From contig CAKUYE010000004.1 of the NCBI GenBank assembly GCA_934702375.1, positions 1-64,000 on the forward strand: 64,000 nucleotides of DNA. The letters are read 5' to 3'. The notes beneath the pieces are model-generated. The model saw nothing but the letters and a program-made list of their open reading frames with translations, made no database searches and was not told the DNA's origin. Numbering within the stretch: position 1 is the first letter of the stretch; the number at the start of each line of letters is the position of its first letter. Made by a program: the position numbers and the translations under genes. Origin of the DNA: an uncultured Bacillota bacterium. GTDB taxonomy: Bacteria; Bacillota; Dehalobacteriia; UBA7702. Shown here in pieces: positions 26,518 through 35,164 of the stretch.

Positions 26518-28659
26518 TTATGTTTTCGTATCGGTGGTATCTGCGGTTTTTCTGAAATTCTCCGGCACCACATGGCCGTAGTAATCGGTTTCCAAAATAT
26601 TCGCAGAGTAGGTGAACATGGAGTTTACTTTGTCCATCATATTTTTTGTGTAGTCCTCTTGGATGGTTTGCCCTTTTTCCGGGGTGAACTCTCTGGTAGA
26701 TGCGTTATAGCGGCCTTTATCCGTTAGCCAGCTGTGATTTGCAAAAACCACCAGAGGAGATGAGGTGGAAAAAATGTCCCGCCCCATCAGTAAACGGGAA
26801 TCATAAGGAACCCCCATCAGATTGGAAATGGTGGGGAGAACATCCAGAGAGTAGCAGGGTTTGTCAATGATGACAGGGTCCTCCTTTGCAAGGACGCTGT
26901 TCCACATAATGAGATTGGAATGGTAAAGTTCAAAGTTCTTTTCAACTTCGCTGCCGTTTAATTCGTCGATTTGCCCTTTTGTCAGTCCGTAGGGATAATG
27001 ATCCCCGGAAAGGACGATGAGGGTATCATCAAGGGTGCCTGTTTCTTTTAATGTAGCGATCAGTTCCTCTACGGCATTATTCAGCTCAATCTGGCAGGCA
27101 ATATAGGCTTTGCAGGGATCGGAGTAGGGAAGATTTGCCACTTCCTCTTTATGCTTTGCCGCCATGGCATTGCCGCCGAAGTTGTACTCCAGATGACCGC
27201 TGACGGTCATGTAATAGATATGGAAGGGTTCTTTTGTATCATAGGTCGGTACAGTTTGTTCCATCATTTCCACATCGCTTTCCGGCCACTGGGTTTTGAT
27301 GTTCAAGCCATGGCCTTTGGCAATAAAATCATAACCGAGGTTGGGGTGGCTTTCATCCCTGTTGTAGTAGGTATAGCTGTGGTTGTGGTAGGCATTTGCA
27401 AGATAACCGGCGGCAGAAAGCTGATTCCCCATGGCAAAGGGCATATCGTTTTTGGCGCTGTCGGACATGCTCCAGGTGCCGCTTTTCGGCAAAAGGCTTG
27501 TGCACAGGGTGTATTCGCCATCGCTGGTAGATACTCCCCAGATGGGATTGTAGTAGTTCTCAAAGACAAAGCATTCCTTTGCCATTTGGTAGAGAGTGGG
27601 GGTAAGGTCTTTATCTAAGGCCCAGGAGGAAAAACCTTCGGCACAGATCCAGACCAGGTTTTTACCGGCAAAGAGACCGGTATATTCATTTTGCGCCGAG
27701 GGAGTTACCGTATCGAAATAAAGATCCATATCTTTATAGGTTGCGTTTGTTTCCGTTTCTGCTAATTTTTCAAAATCAATGTCGAGAACGTTATCTTCGT
27801 AGCTTGTATGGACATTCTTTTGCTTTAACGCTTCGGCTGCTTCGTAGGCTGCGGCGGTTTCGGTATCGTCCATGCCGAAGACCATGTTTTTGAGATCCAG
27901 TCGCAAAGTTGTCAGCGCTCCGAAATCATCTACAGAAAGCTGGGGAATAAAGGTTTTGGTATAGAGATATTTTTCCGACATGACATCGTTGTCACTGTGA
28001 TAGATCAGTACTGTTGCCCCGACCTGACAGGTCATGGCGCAAACCAGCACCAGAGCGTATGTCCAGATGGCAGGGCGGTCTTCTCCCTGAAAAATGCGGC
28101 GGAACACGATAAAGCCGATGAGGGGGAGTATCATCAGAAGCAGCGGAATTGCTCCGCCGAGAATTCCACTGAGGGCCGAACGCCAAAATTCCGCAACATC
28201 GGCGGCGCCGGAAAAGGAATAAAGGGTAAAAAAGGTGGAAAAGATCCGGTAATACACTGTTTGCAGCATCAGCCAGAAGGTGGTGAGAAATAGCAGCAAA
28301 AAGCCGCATATGGTGCGCAGTCTCCCTTTAAAAATGCAGGTAAGCACGGCGCAAACCGCACTGTAGCCGATGGTAAACAGCAGCATCAATAATAAGCCGC
28401 GGTTAAAGAGGTGGTGGTAAACGTATACCTTTAAAACACATTCGCTGAAAAAGAATGCCAAAGAGAAAAATAAGGTATACATGAAAATGGGACGGTTGCT
28501 GTAAATAATGTACTCATCCTCATCCTCGAATTCCTCTTCTTCAAAATCTTCCTCGGATTCTTCCAAAGCGATTACAGTAGAAGGATCTGCAACAGATGAT
28601 ATGGGGGAGTCGTCATATTCCTTTTGTTCTTTATCCATTTTCTGTTTCTTCATCTGCAT
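26518..28659 (-). CDS. LTA-synthase-like membrane sulfatase
   Basis: A 713-residue protein. An acidic N-terminus (residues 1-50, Glu-rich) precedes about five membrane helices (about 58-225). An extracellular alkaline-phosphatase-superfamily domain follows from about 330. The catalytic Thr is in WGVSTSDGEYT (about residue 377). The first metal-site strand is LVWICAEGFSS and the late one LIVLSGDHYPYGL. This is the architecture of lipoteichoic acid synthase and related phosphoglycerol transferases, which polymerise or attach phosphoglycerol on the outer face of the membrane. Which polymer is made cannot be told. The long acidic tail on the cytoplasmic side is not standard for LtaS. It is a single-gene unit between terminators. 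Confidence 0.85.
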   Translation of the reverse strand: MQMKKQKMDKEQKEYDDSPISSVADPSTVIALEESEEDFEEEEFEDEDEYIIYSNRPIFMYTLFFSLAFFFSECVLKVYVYHHLFNRGLLLMLLFTIGYSAVCAVLTCIFKGRLRTICGFLLLFLTTFWLMLQTVYYRIFSTFFTLYSFSGAADVAEFWRSALSGILGGAIPLLLMILPLIGFIVFRRIFQGEDRPAIWTYALVLVCAMTCQVGATVLIYHSDNDVMSEKYLYTKTFIPQLSVDDFGALTTLRLDLKNMVFGMDDTETAAAYEAAEALKQKNVHTSYEDNVLDIDFEKLAETETNATYKDMDLYFDTVTPSAQNEYTGLFAGKNLVWICAEGFSSWALDKDLTPTLYQMAKECFVFENYYNPIWGVSTSDGEYTLCTSLLPKSGTWSMSDSAKNDMPFAMGNQLSAAGYLANAYHNHSYTYYNRDESHPNLGYDFIAKGHGLNIKTQWPESDVEMMEQTVPTYDTKEPFHIYYMTVSGHLEYNFGGNAMAAKHKEEVANLPYSDPCKAYIACQIELNNAVEELIATLKETGTLDDTLIVLSGDHYPYGLTKGQIDELNGSEVEKNFELYHSNLIMWNSVLAKEDPVIIDKPCYSLDVLPTISNLMGVPYDSRLLMGRDIFSTSSPLVVFANHSWLTDKGRYNASTREFTPEKGQTIQEDYTKNMMDKVNSMFTYSANILETDYYGHVVPENFRKTADTTDTKT

Positions 28660-28786
28660 TGGGGTGAAATCCTTTCTTTGGGGTGATTGAAAATTCCCTA
28701 ATAAATTATTATAGCAAAATCAACCGAGGCTGAAAAGGAATTTTATGGAAAATATTAAAATTTTATTAAAAAAATGGGCATAGGAA

Positions 28787-28816
28787 ATGCAGCCCGATTT
28801 TTGGGTCGGGCTGCAT
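28787..28816 (-). terminator. Terminator of the TrpB-like gene
   Basis: ATGCAGCCCGA (28787-28797) pairs with TCGGGCTGCAT (28806-28816). An 11-bp stem lies just beyond the stop codon; the T-run on the minus strand is displaced by about 12 bases. Confidence 0.65.
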
Positions 28817-28833
28817 CGTATCGTAACTTTTGT

Positions 28834-30204
28834 TTAGTCCATTTTGGGGAGTTTGGCAAAACTTCTGGCCAGGTCTTCGTCGGTGGGGATGTAGTCGGTC
28901 ATTTCACCGTTGTTAAAGCGTTCGTAGGCGAAAAGGTCAAAATAGCCGGTACCGGTAAGACCGAATACGATAACCTTTTCTTCTCCGGTTTCTTTGCATT
29001 TCAGTGCTTCGTCAATGGCAACGCTGATGGCGTGGGCGCTTTCCGGAGCGGGCAGGATCCCTTCTACCCGGGCAAATTCTTCTGCAGCGGCAAATACCGC
29101 GGTCTGTTCTTTGGAGGTTGCTTCCATCAGACCATCATCGTAAAGCTGCGAAAGAACGCTGCTCATGCCGTGGTAGCGAAGACCTCCGGCGTGGTTGGGC
29201 GAGGGAATGAAGTCGCTGCCCAGGGTGTACATTTTTGCCAAAGGACATACCATGCCGGTATCGCAGAAGTCATAGGCATATTTCCCTCTGGTCAGGCTGG
29301 GGCAGGAGGCCGGTTCTACGGCAATGATACGGTAATCCCGTTCGCCGCGGAGTTTTTCGCCCATGAAGGGGGAGATCAGGCCGCCAAGGTTGCTGCCGCC
29401 GCCGGCGCAGCCGATGATGATGTCGGGAACGATATCGTATTTATCCAAGGCTGTTTTGGTTTCCAGACCGATAATGGACTGATGCAGCAATACCTGAGAG
29501 AGAACGCTGCCCAAAACGTAACGATAGCCTTCGGTAGAGGTTGCTACTTCTACGGCTTCGGAAATGGCGCAGCCCAGAGAACCGTTGGTACCGGGATGTT
29601 CTTCCAGGATCTTTCTGCCTACGGCAGTGGTGTTGGAGGGAGAGGGTGTGACCGAAGCGCCGTAGGTGCGCATTACTTCGCGCCGGAAGGGTTTTTGTTC
29701 GTAGGAGACCTTTACCATGTAAACCTTGCAGTCCAGATCCAGGTAGGAGCAGGCCATGGAAAGGGCTGTTCCCCACTGGCCGGCACCGGTTTCGGTGGTA
29801 ACGCCTTTTAATCCCTGCTTCTTGGCGTAATAGGCTTGAGCCATAGCGGAATTTAATTTGTGACTGCCGCTGGTGTTGTTGCCTTCAAATTTATAGTAGA
29901 TCTTTGCCGGTGTTCCAAGCTTCTTTTCCAGGCAGGAAGCATGGACGAGGGGTGAGGGACGATACATTTTGTACATCTCGATGATTTCTTCGGGAATGGG
30001 AAATTCGGCGGTTGTGTCATCGAGCTCCTGTTTTACGAGTTCATCGCAGAATACGGCGGAAAGCTCTTCTGCGGTAACGGGTTTATGGGTGGCGGGGTTC
30101 AGCAGCGGTGCCGGTTTGTTTTTCATATCGGCCCGAAGGTTATACCAACTTTTCGGCATTTCGCTTTCGTCAAGGTAAATTTTGTAAGGTGTTTCTTTGC
30201 TCAT
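28834..30204 (-). CDS. trpB: TrpB2-type tryptophan synthase beta-like enzyme
   Basis: A 456-residue PLP enzyme, longer than TrpB1 (about 400). The PLP lysine is K116 in NNTSGSHKLNSA, the phosphate-binding loop is GCAGGGSNLGG, and TETGAGQWGTA carries the catalytic Glu region of the beta subunit. The N-terminal extension and SKEQTAVFAAAEEFARVEGILPAPE-like end mark the TrpB2 group, which condenses indole with serine without needing TrpA. No trpA or other trp gene is near, so it may use free or salvaged indole. The T-box with a UGG specifier upstream ties it to tryptophan supply. Confidence 0.9.
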   Translation of the reverse strand: MSKETPYKIYLDESEMPKSWYNLRADMKNKPAPLLNPATHKPVTAEELSAVFCDELVKQELDDTTAEFPIPEEIIEMYKMYRPSPLVHASCLEKKLGTPAKIYYKFEGNNTSGSHKLNSAMAQAYYAKKQGLKGVTTETGAGQWGTALSMACSYLDLDCKVYMVKVSYEQKPFRREVMRTYGASVTPSPSNTTAVGRKILEEHPGTNGSLGCAISEAVEVATSTEGYRYVLGSVLSQVLLHQSIIGLETKTALDKYDIVPDIIIGCAGGGSNLGGLISPFMGEKLRGERDYRIIAVEPASCPSLTRGKYAYDFCDTGMVCPLAKMYTLGSDFIPSPNHAGGLRYHGMSSVLSQLYDDGLMEATSKEQTAVFAAAEEFARVEGILPAPESAHAISVAIDEALKCKETGEEKVIVFGLTGTGYFDLFAYERFNNGEMTDYIPTDEDLARSFAKLPKMD

Positions 30205-30239
30205 GATTTTTTTACTCCTTTTTGCGAATTTTGCGCGGG

Positions 30240-30550
30240 ACAGGGATAAAAAAATACCCTTATCCTCGCGAGATCATTTTTGATCCCGGGACAAGAGTTT
30301 ATTCCTGCGGTGCCACCCGGCTTGACGTGAATATGGGAAATTCAATGAATCTTCACGTCCTCTCATGCGTACCATCATACGCTGACCTTTTTTAACGGAG
30401 GGTATACTCCGTGTCCCCTACTTCGGTTTTGCCGTTTCGGTTCCCCCTCGAAAGTCCATTCCTTACTGATCCCCATACCGCACTTCCAGCAACGTCGGCT
30501 CTCTGTAATGGTTTCCTCAGAAAGTACTTACTCTTTCTCGTCGGTTTGTT
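30240..30550 (-). promoter_or_regulatory. T-box riboswitch, tryptophan specifier (UGG)
   Basis: On the minus strand the T-box core GGTGGCACCGCA lies at 30317-30306. Stem I carries GAGCCGACGTTGCTG, then AGGAATGGAC, where TGG at 30458-30456 takes the specifier position (GAA-UGG-AC). A terminator follows: CTTGTCC..ATCA paired with TGAT..GGATAAG, then a seven-T run at about 30259-30253. Uncharged tRNA-Trp would pair with UGG and the T-box bulge and allow read-through into the TrpB-like gene. Confidence 0.92.
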
Positions 30551-30557
30551 GTTGCAT

Positions 30558-30586
30558 ATGTTACACCTTCAAAGAAGCTTTGTCAA
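30558..30586 (-). promoter_or_regulatory. Promoter of the T-box/TrpB transcript
   Basis: Minus strand TTGACA (30586-30581), a 17-base spacer and TAACAT (30563-30558). Confidence 0.75.
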
Positions 30587-30665
30587 GAGAAAATTTTGAG
30601 ATTTTCGGAATTTTTTAAAAAACATCTTAAAATTCCTGCTTAGGCCTGGAAAATTTTTTCGGACG

Positions 30666-30693
30666 TTGCATTTTCGCGGTTTTGTGCTATAAT
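30666..30693 (+). promoter_or_regulatory. Promoter of the EamA gene
   Basis: TTGCAT, 16-base spacer, TATAAT; 35 bases before the start codon. Divergent from the T-box promoter. Confidence 0.7.
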
Positions 30694-30728
30694 CGAGGTC
30701 AGTATGATTTTTTATTAGGGAGAACACA

Positions 30729-31562
30729 ATGAAAGAACAATCAAAGGGTGCACTGCTGATGGCGATCTCTGCGGTGTTTTTTAGTATCGGCGGTGTGCTG
30801 ATTAAAATGATCCCCTGGGGGGCTTTGGCTACCAACGGCGGTCGTTGTATTTTTGGCGTTATCGTCTACGGAATCTATTTAATTATTGCGAAAAAGAAAT
30901 TAGTTATCAATGGGCCAACCCTTCTCGGTGCATTGGGAATTATGGGTACGACTTTCTTTTATAATACGGCAACGAAATTTACTACGGCGGCAAATGCCAT
31001 TATTTTGGAGTATACCTCTCCGATCTTTATTGTGCTGATGCTCTATCTTTTCTTTCACAAAAGACCCTGTAAAGCAGATATTATTGCAACGGTTGCCGTT
31101 GTTTTCGGTATCTTCTGGTTCTTTTTGGACAGTCTTTCCACCGGTCATTATCTGGGAGATGCCCTGGGGCTGTGCTCCGCGGTTTGTGTGAGTGTGGTGT
31201 ACGTCTTAAAACTTAATCCCCGGGCAGATCTGGCTTCGTTGATCTTCTTTGGCTTGCTTGCCAGTTCTGTAGCTTTTGGCCCTTTTATTGCGCAGGAGTC
31301 GGTCTTTACACCGACGGTTCTATGCTGGGTTGCTGCTCTGGGTGTATTTCAGTTGGGCTTTGCCTATATCTTCTTTTTCTTAGGACTTTCCCGATGTAAC
31401 CCCGTGCCGGCCGTGTTGGCCGGCAGCTTGGAACCGATCTTAAATCCTGTTTGGGTCGCGATTTTTTACGGTGAAATGATCAGCCCCTTGGCCATGCCCG
31501 GAATCGCCGTGGTTTTAATTACGGTGCTGACCTACAATATCGTTATGGCAAAAAAAGAGTAA
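30729..31562 (+). CDS. EamA-family (DMT) membrane transporter
   Basis: A 277-residue inner-membrane protein with about ten hydrophobic segments in two EamA repeats (about 8-135 and 150-275). The first repeat opens LLMAISAVFFSIGGVLIKMIPW; the second has the family's typical end, LGLSRCNPVPAVLAGSLEPILNPVWVAIFYGE, the conserved Pro-Glu and Asn-Pro turn. Members export amino acids or other small metabolites. The substrate is not evident; divergence from a tryptophan-controlled gene hints at, but does not show, an aromatic amino acid. Confidence 0.85.
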   Translation: MKEQSKGALLMAISAVFFSIGGVLIKMIPWGALATNGGRCIFGVIVYGIYLIIAKKKLVINGPTLLGALGIMGTTFFYNTATKFTTAANAIILEYTSPIFIVLMLYLFFHKRPCKADIIATVAVVFGIFWFFLDSLSTGHYLGDALGLCSAVCVSVVYVLKLNPRADLASLIFFGLLASSVAFGPFIAQESVFTPTVLCWVAALGVFQLGFAYIFFFLGLSRCNPVPAVLAGSLEPILNPVWVAIFYGEMISPLAMPGIAVVLITVLTYNIVMAKKE

Positions 31563-31628
31563 AAGGATTTTTGCGGGGTATGGGCGAAAAGAAAAGGAAT
31601 GACCTTGAGATAGAAAGGAGCGGGTTTT

Positions 31629-32126
31629 ATGTTGACGGAAAAAGAAAGCGTTTGTGCTTATCTGGATAAACAGGGGATTTGCTATGAGCGGATAGATCAT
31701 CCTGCGATTTTTACCATTGATGGCTTAAATACTCTGGAGCTTTCTTCGGAACGGTTGGAGCAGATCCCCAAGAATTTATTCTTGAAGGATCGCAAGAAAA
31801 ACTATTATCTAGTGGTGTTAAAAGGTGATAAGCGATTGGATCTGAAGGGGCTTGGCAAGGTTTTGGAGGCAAAGGAGCTTTCTTTTGCTTCCGAGGAGGT
31901 TCTTGGGGAGCAGCTCGGCTTGAAAAAAGGAGCGGTAACGCCTTTGGGCTTGCTTAATGATAAAGAAGATGCAGTTCGTTTGATTATTGATAAAGAGATG
32001 ATGGCCTTGCCGGTTTGGGGGGTTCATCCCAATGATAATACGGCTACGATTTTTTTAGCGCCGAAAGATATTTTAACGGTTACCGGACATGAGGGATTCC
32101 CTCTGGAAATCCCTTCCAAGGAGTAA
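31629..32126 (+). CDS. ProX/YbaK-type aminoacyl-tRNA deacylase
   Basis: A 165-residue single-domain protein. It reads ERIDHPAIFTIDGLN, then KNLFLKDRKKNYYLVVLKGDKRLDLKGL, the signature of the stand-alone prolyl-tRNA editing family (ProX/PrdX), with the conserved Lys of LFLKD and the late GALPVWGVHPNDNTATIFL-like core. These enzymes hydrolyse Ala wrongly loaded on tRNA-Pro (ProX) or related mischarged tRNAs. In Clostridia the PrdX name is also used near proline reductase genes, but none are here. It follows AGAAAGGAG. Confidence 0.85.
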   Translation: MLTEKESVCAYLDKQGICYERIDHPAIFTIDGLNTLELSSERLEQIPKNLFLKDRKKNYYLVVLKGDKRLDLKGLGKVLEAKELSFASEEVLGEQLGLKKGAVTPLGLLNDKEDAVRLIIDKEMMALPVWGVHPNDNTATIFLAPKDILTVTGHEGFPLEIPSKE

Positions 32127-32133
32127 TGCTGTT

Positions 32134-33555
32134 ATGATGACAGATAAAGAATACATTGGTTTTCTGGAATTTATTTTGGATCATTTGCAGGAGGCCATCT
32201 ATATTGGAGATCCGGAGGGCAATGCCCTCTTTGTAAACAGCGAGGCAGAGCGATTGGACGGGCTTTCCCGCAGTAAAATCATCGGTCATAGGGAAGAAGA
32301 TATTTACGGAACGCGCAACTCGGTTCTGGTGGCAAAGAGCGGCAAGCCGATTTTGGATGAGCGCACCAGCTATCGTATGCCTGACGGAACAATGAAGTAT
32401 ATTCTGCACAGCGTTTATCCCTTTCGCCTTCATGGTGCGGTACTGGGAAATGTTGCCATTGCTCGGGATATTACCAAGGAAGACCTGTATATTTCCAAAA
32501 TCTATGATTTGCAGCAGGAATTAAAAGGGCAGAAAAACGGGGGATACAAAAACGGTACCCGTTATACCCTGGAAGATATTATGGGTACGAGCCTGGCTTT
32601 GCTCAATGAAATCCGATTGGCAGAACGTGTAGCTAAATTTGATACGAATGTAATGATCTGCGGTGAAACCGGTACCGGGAAAGAAATGTTTGCCCAGGGG
32701 ATTCATAATGCCGGTAACCGACGGAATGAACCTTTTGTGGGGATCAACTGCGGTGCCGTGCCGGAAAATCTTTTGGAAAGTATTTTGTTTGGGACAGAAA
32801 AAGGAGCTTTTACCGGAGCGGAAAACAGCGAAGGACTTTTTGAAACCGCCGGCAAGGGAACGTTGTTTCTTGATGAAATTGACAGTATGCCCCCGGCAAT
32901 GCAGGCAAAGTTGCTCCGTGTTTTGCAGGAGAAAAAAGTTCGCCGGGTCGGCAGTTCAAAAGAAATTCCCGTGATGTGCCGGATTATTTCTGCCACCAAT
33001 GTGGATGTGGAGGATGCTTTGAGTGAAAAGCGTATTCGCAGTGATATCTACTATCGTCTGGCTTCGGTTTCCATTCATGTTCCGCCCCTTCGGAATCGCG
33101 GTAAAGACGTGTTGCTTTTGGCGGAAGAATTTATTGATCGTTTTCAAGCGATCTTTCGCACAAAAATTGAAGGCATGGCCGATGAGGTTAAGGAAGTTTT
33201 CCTTTCCTATGATTGGCCCGGCAATGTGCGGGAGCTGGAGCACGTCATTGAAAATGCCCTTTTGGTTACAAAAGAAAATGAGCATGAGCTGCGGTTGCAC
33301 CATATTCCGGAAAAGCTGTTCCGGGACCGAAAGACCGATGTGAAGATCAAGAGGGGGTTGGTGGATGAGCGGAAAAAGGTAGACCTCACGGCAATGGTGG
33401 CTGATTATGAGCGAAAGATTATCGTGGACAGCCTTAGAGAAAATCATGCGAACATTACCGCTACGGCAGAATGTTTGGGAATTCATCGCAATGCTTTGTA
33501 TCGAAAAATCAAGAGTTTGGGGATCAAAAAAGACAGTATCGTAGAATTGAGATGA
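32134..33555 (+). CDS. PAS-domain sigma-54-dependent transcriptional activator
   Basis: A 473-residue regulator. I start it at ATG 32134, after AAGGAG; a longer frame would overlap the previous gene. A PAS sensor covers about 10-115 (IYIGDPEGNALFVNSEAERL). The AAA+ domain covers about 145-385: Walker A GETGTGKE (about 177), the sigma-54 contact loop GAFTGA (about 226) and Walker B FLDEIDSM. A Fis-type helix-turn-helix ends it (TATAECLGIHRNALYRKIKSL). It activates RNA polymerase holding sigma-54. The only clear -24/-12 promoter nearby is at 40602, driving the MFS-mttB pair, the likely target. PAS-sigma54 regulators commonly accompany mttB-family operons in acetogens and relatives. Ligand unknown. 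Confidence 0.93.
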   Translation: MMTDKEYIGFLEFILDHLQEAIYIGDPEGNALFVNSEAERLDGLSRSKIIGHREEDIYGTRNSVLVAKSGKPILDERTSYRMPDGTMKYILHSVYPFRLHGAVLGNVAIARDITKEDLYISKIYDLQQELKGQKNGGYKNGTRYTLEDIMGTSLALLNEIRLAERVAKFDTNVMICGETGTGKEMFAQGIHNAGNRRNEPFVGINCGAVPENLLESILFGTEKGAFTGAENSEGLFETAGKGTLFLDEIDSMPPAMQAKLLRVLQEKKVRRVGSSKEIPVMCRIISATNVDVEDALSEKRIRSDIYYRLASVSIHVPPLRNRGKDVLLLAEEFIDRFQAIFRTKIEGMADEVKEVFLSYDWPGNVRELEHVIENALLVTKENEHELRLHHIPEKLFRDRKTDVKIKRGLVDERKKVDLTAMVADYERKIIVDSLRENHANITATAECLGIHRNALYRKIKSLGIKKDSIVELR

Positions 33556-33598
33556 AATTTTTTGTAAAATAGATTGGCCGGGAACAAGAAATTTGTAA

Positions 33599-33627
33599 TT
33601 GACAATAAAAATATTCCATGCTACAAT
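33599..33627 (+). promoter_or_regulatory. Promoter of the methyltransferase/ABC operon
   Basis: TTGACA at 33599-33604, a 17-base spacer and TACAAT at 33622-33627. A sigma-A type promoter; no sigma-54 consensus is seen before this operon. Confidence 0.75.
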
Positions 33628-33727
33628 GCATCTGTCGAAAAGATATGATTTTGTAACGGATTTGCTGTAGCAAATCATTAAAGATTATTTTTATTGTATG
33701 TCGGCATAATAATTTGTATTTAGGTAC

Positions 33728-33760
33728 TATGGAAGTACGCAAAGTTTTGCGTGCTTCCTT
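33728..33760 (+). terminator. Leader terminator (attenuator-like) before the methyltransferase gene
   Basis: GGAAGTACGCAAA pairs with TTTGCGTGCTTCC (G-U allowed) and six T follow, 35 bases upstream of the start codon and about 95 bases after the promoter. The leader also holds GATTTGC-TGTA-GCAAATC (about 33660-33678). The position suggests transcription attenuation of the whole importer operon, sensor unknown. Confidence 0.7.
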
Positions 33761-33794
33761 TTTTATTTGCGTATTGATCGAGAGGAGTTATGTG

Positions 33795-35120
33795 ATGAAT
33801 GATGTTTTTAAGGTGATTGGTGATTATTGGGATCGGCGTTCTGTTGATTTCGATAAGGATCATGATACCGAGGATATGGATGCTTGGAAAGTGGCTTTGG
33901 AGCGGCTTCTTGGTGAGGATAAAACAAAAAATGTGTTGGATCTTGGCACCGGTACCGGGTTTTTGGCGAATTTAACAGCTTCTTTGGGATATTCTACAGT
34001 GGGAATGGATCTTTCCGCAGAAATGATGCGTTATGCTGTTCGCCATGCCTCTGAATCGGGTTCTTCTGCAATGTATCTATGCGGAAATGCTTTGCATTTG
34101 CCTTTTATCGATGATTCCGTTGATAATATTGTGAATGCCCGTTTACTGTGGACGATTGTTGAGCCCGGCAAGATGCTTTCGGAGTGGTTTCGCGTTTTAA
34201 GGCCGAATGGCAGAATATTTTGCTTTAATCGTATGGCAGAAGGCATCGGTTTGCGGACAAATGGTGAAAACGGTTTCTTTTATGACGGGGCGGAAGCGGA
34301 TGCGGCTCTTTCCATAAAAGATGCTTCTATGCAGGAGCTTATTGCGTTGACAGAAGAATGCGGTTATGTGAATGTTTCCATCGAACAATTGCCGGGGTTG
34401 ACGCGAGAAGGCTTTGATTACGATCCCTGGTATGTTTTGACCGGAACAAAGCCCCTTACGAAGCGGTATCAAGATACAATGGGAATCTCAACTTATTGGA
34501 ATCACTCTGCTTTAGCCTATGAGGGAAACCATGCACTGGCGAACATTCCCCATTGGCAAAAGTTGTTGGCCGGCTGGATAGGAAATAATCTCGAAAAATC
34601 GATCGTGGATATTGCTACCGGTACGGGAATGATCGCAAATATGCTTGGCTCTTGGGGCTTTAAGAATGTTGTTGGTATGGATATTTCCGAAGGGATGATG
34701 GCGATTGCTGCAAAACATGGCAAAGAGCAGCAAAGCGGTGTTCGTTTTGCTTACGGAAATGCAATGGAATTGCCCTTAGAAAATGAAGCGGTGGATGTTG
34801 TTATAAATAGCCGTTTGCTTTGGACTTTAAGCGAACCCGAATCGGCTCTTAGAGAATGGTATCGTGTATTAGCTCCGGGAGGAAAGGTCATTGCCATTAA
34901 TGAATTGGAGGATTCCGGCATTGATTGCGGCGACATGGTGTCTTATTGTAAAGACACCGGAGTTTCCAGCTATCCTTTTGGAAAAATTTCTAGAGAAAAA
35001 ATTGTAGAGATGTTTGCCTCTTCCGGTTTTAAAAATATTGAGGTGCGCCATATGGGTGGTTGCCATATGGAGAATTCCGATCGTGAAAATTGGTATGCGT
35101 TTATCGGGGAAAAGGCGTAA
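33795..35120 (+). CDS. Tandem-domain class I SAM methyltransferase
   Basis: A 441-residue protein of two homologous methyltransferase halves (about 1-215 and 221-441). SAM-binding motif I appears twice: VLDLGTGTGFLANL (about 50) and IVDIATGTGMIANML (about 270). Each half has its own post-motif: ARLLWTIVEPGKMLSEWFRVL and SRLLWTLSEPESALREWYRVL. The start is ATG 33795 with GAGAGGAG ahead; an in-frame GTG precedes it directly. It is the first gene of a nickel/peptide-type ABC importer operon. Methyltransferases of this look are often found beside nickel-type importers, so I infer it makes or modifies a small molecule the importer takes up, possibly a metal chelator. Whether both halves are active is not known. 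Confidence 0.85.
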   Translation: MNDVFKVIGDYWDRRSVDFDKDHDTEDMDAWKVALERLLGEDKTKNVLDLGTGTGFLANLTASLGYSTVGMDLSAEMMRYAVRHASESGSSAMYLCGNALHLPFIDDSVDNIVNARLLWTIVEPGKMLSEWFRVLRPNGRIFCFNRMAEGIGLRTNGENGFFYDGAEADAALSIKDASMQELIALTEECGYVNVSIEQLPGLTREGFDYDPWYVLTGTKPLTKRYQDTMGISTYWNHSALAYEGNHALANIPHWQKLLAGWIGNNLEKSIVDIATGTGMIANMLGSWGFKNVVGMDISEGMMAIAAKHGKEQQSGVRFAYGNAMELPLENEAVDVVINSRLLWTLSEPESALREWYRVLAPGGKVIAINELEDSGIDCGDMVSYCKDTGVSSYPFGKISREKIVEMFASSGFKNIEVRHMGGCHMENSDRENWYAFIGEKA

Positions 35121-35164
35121 TATTTCCCTCGAATGCGAAATCAGATGGCTAGATTAAGGAGATA

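Noticed and set aside
33634..33760. NiCo, SAM or cobalamin riboswitch before the methyltransferase operon
   Set aside because: A terminator hairpin is present but none of the conserved cores of these aptamers can be read.
33556..33794. Sigma-54 promoter for the methyltransferase/ABC operon
   Set aside because: No TGGCAC-N5-TTGC match; a good -35/-10 promoter is present instead.
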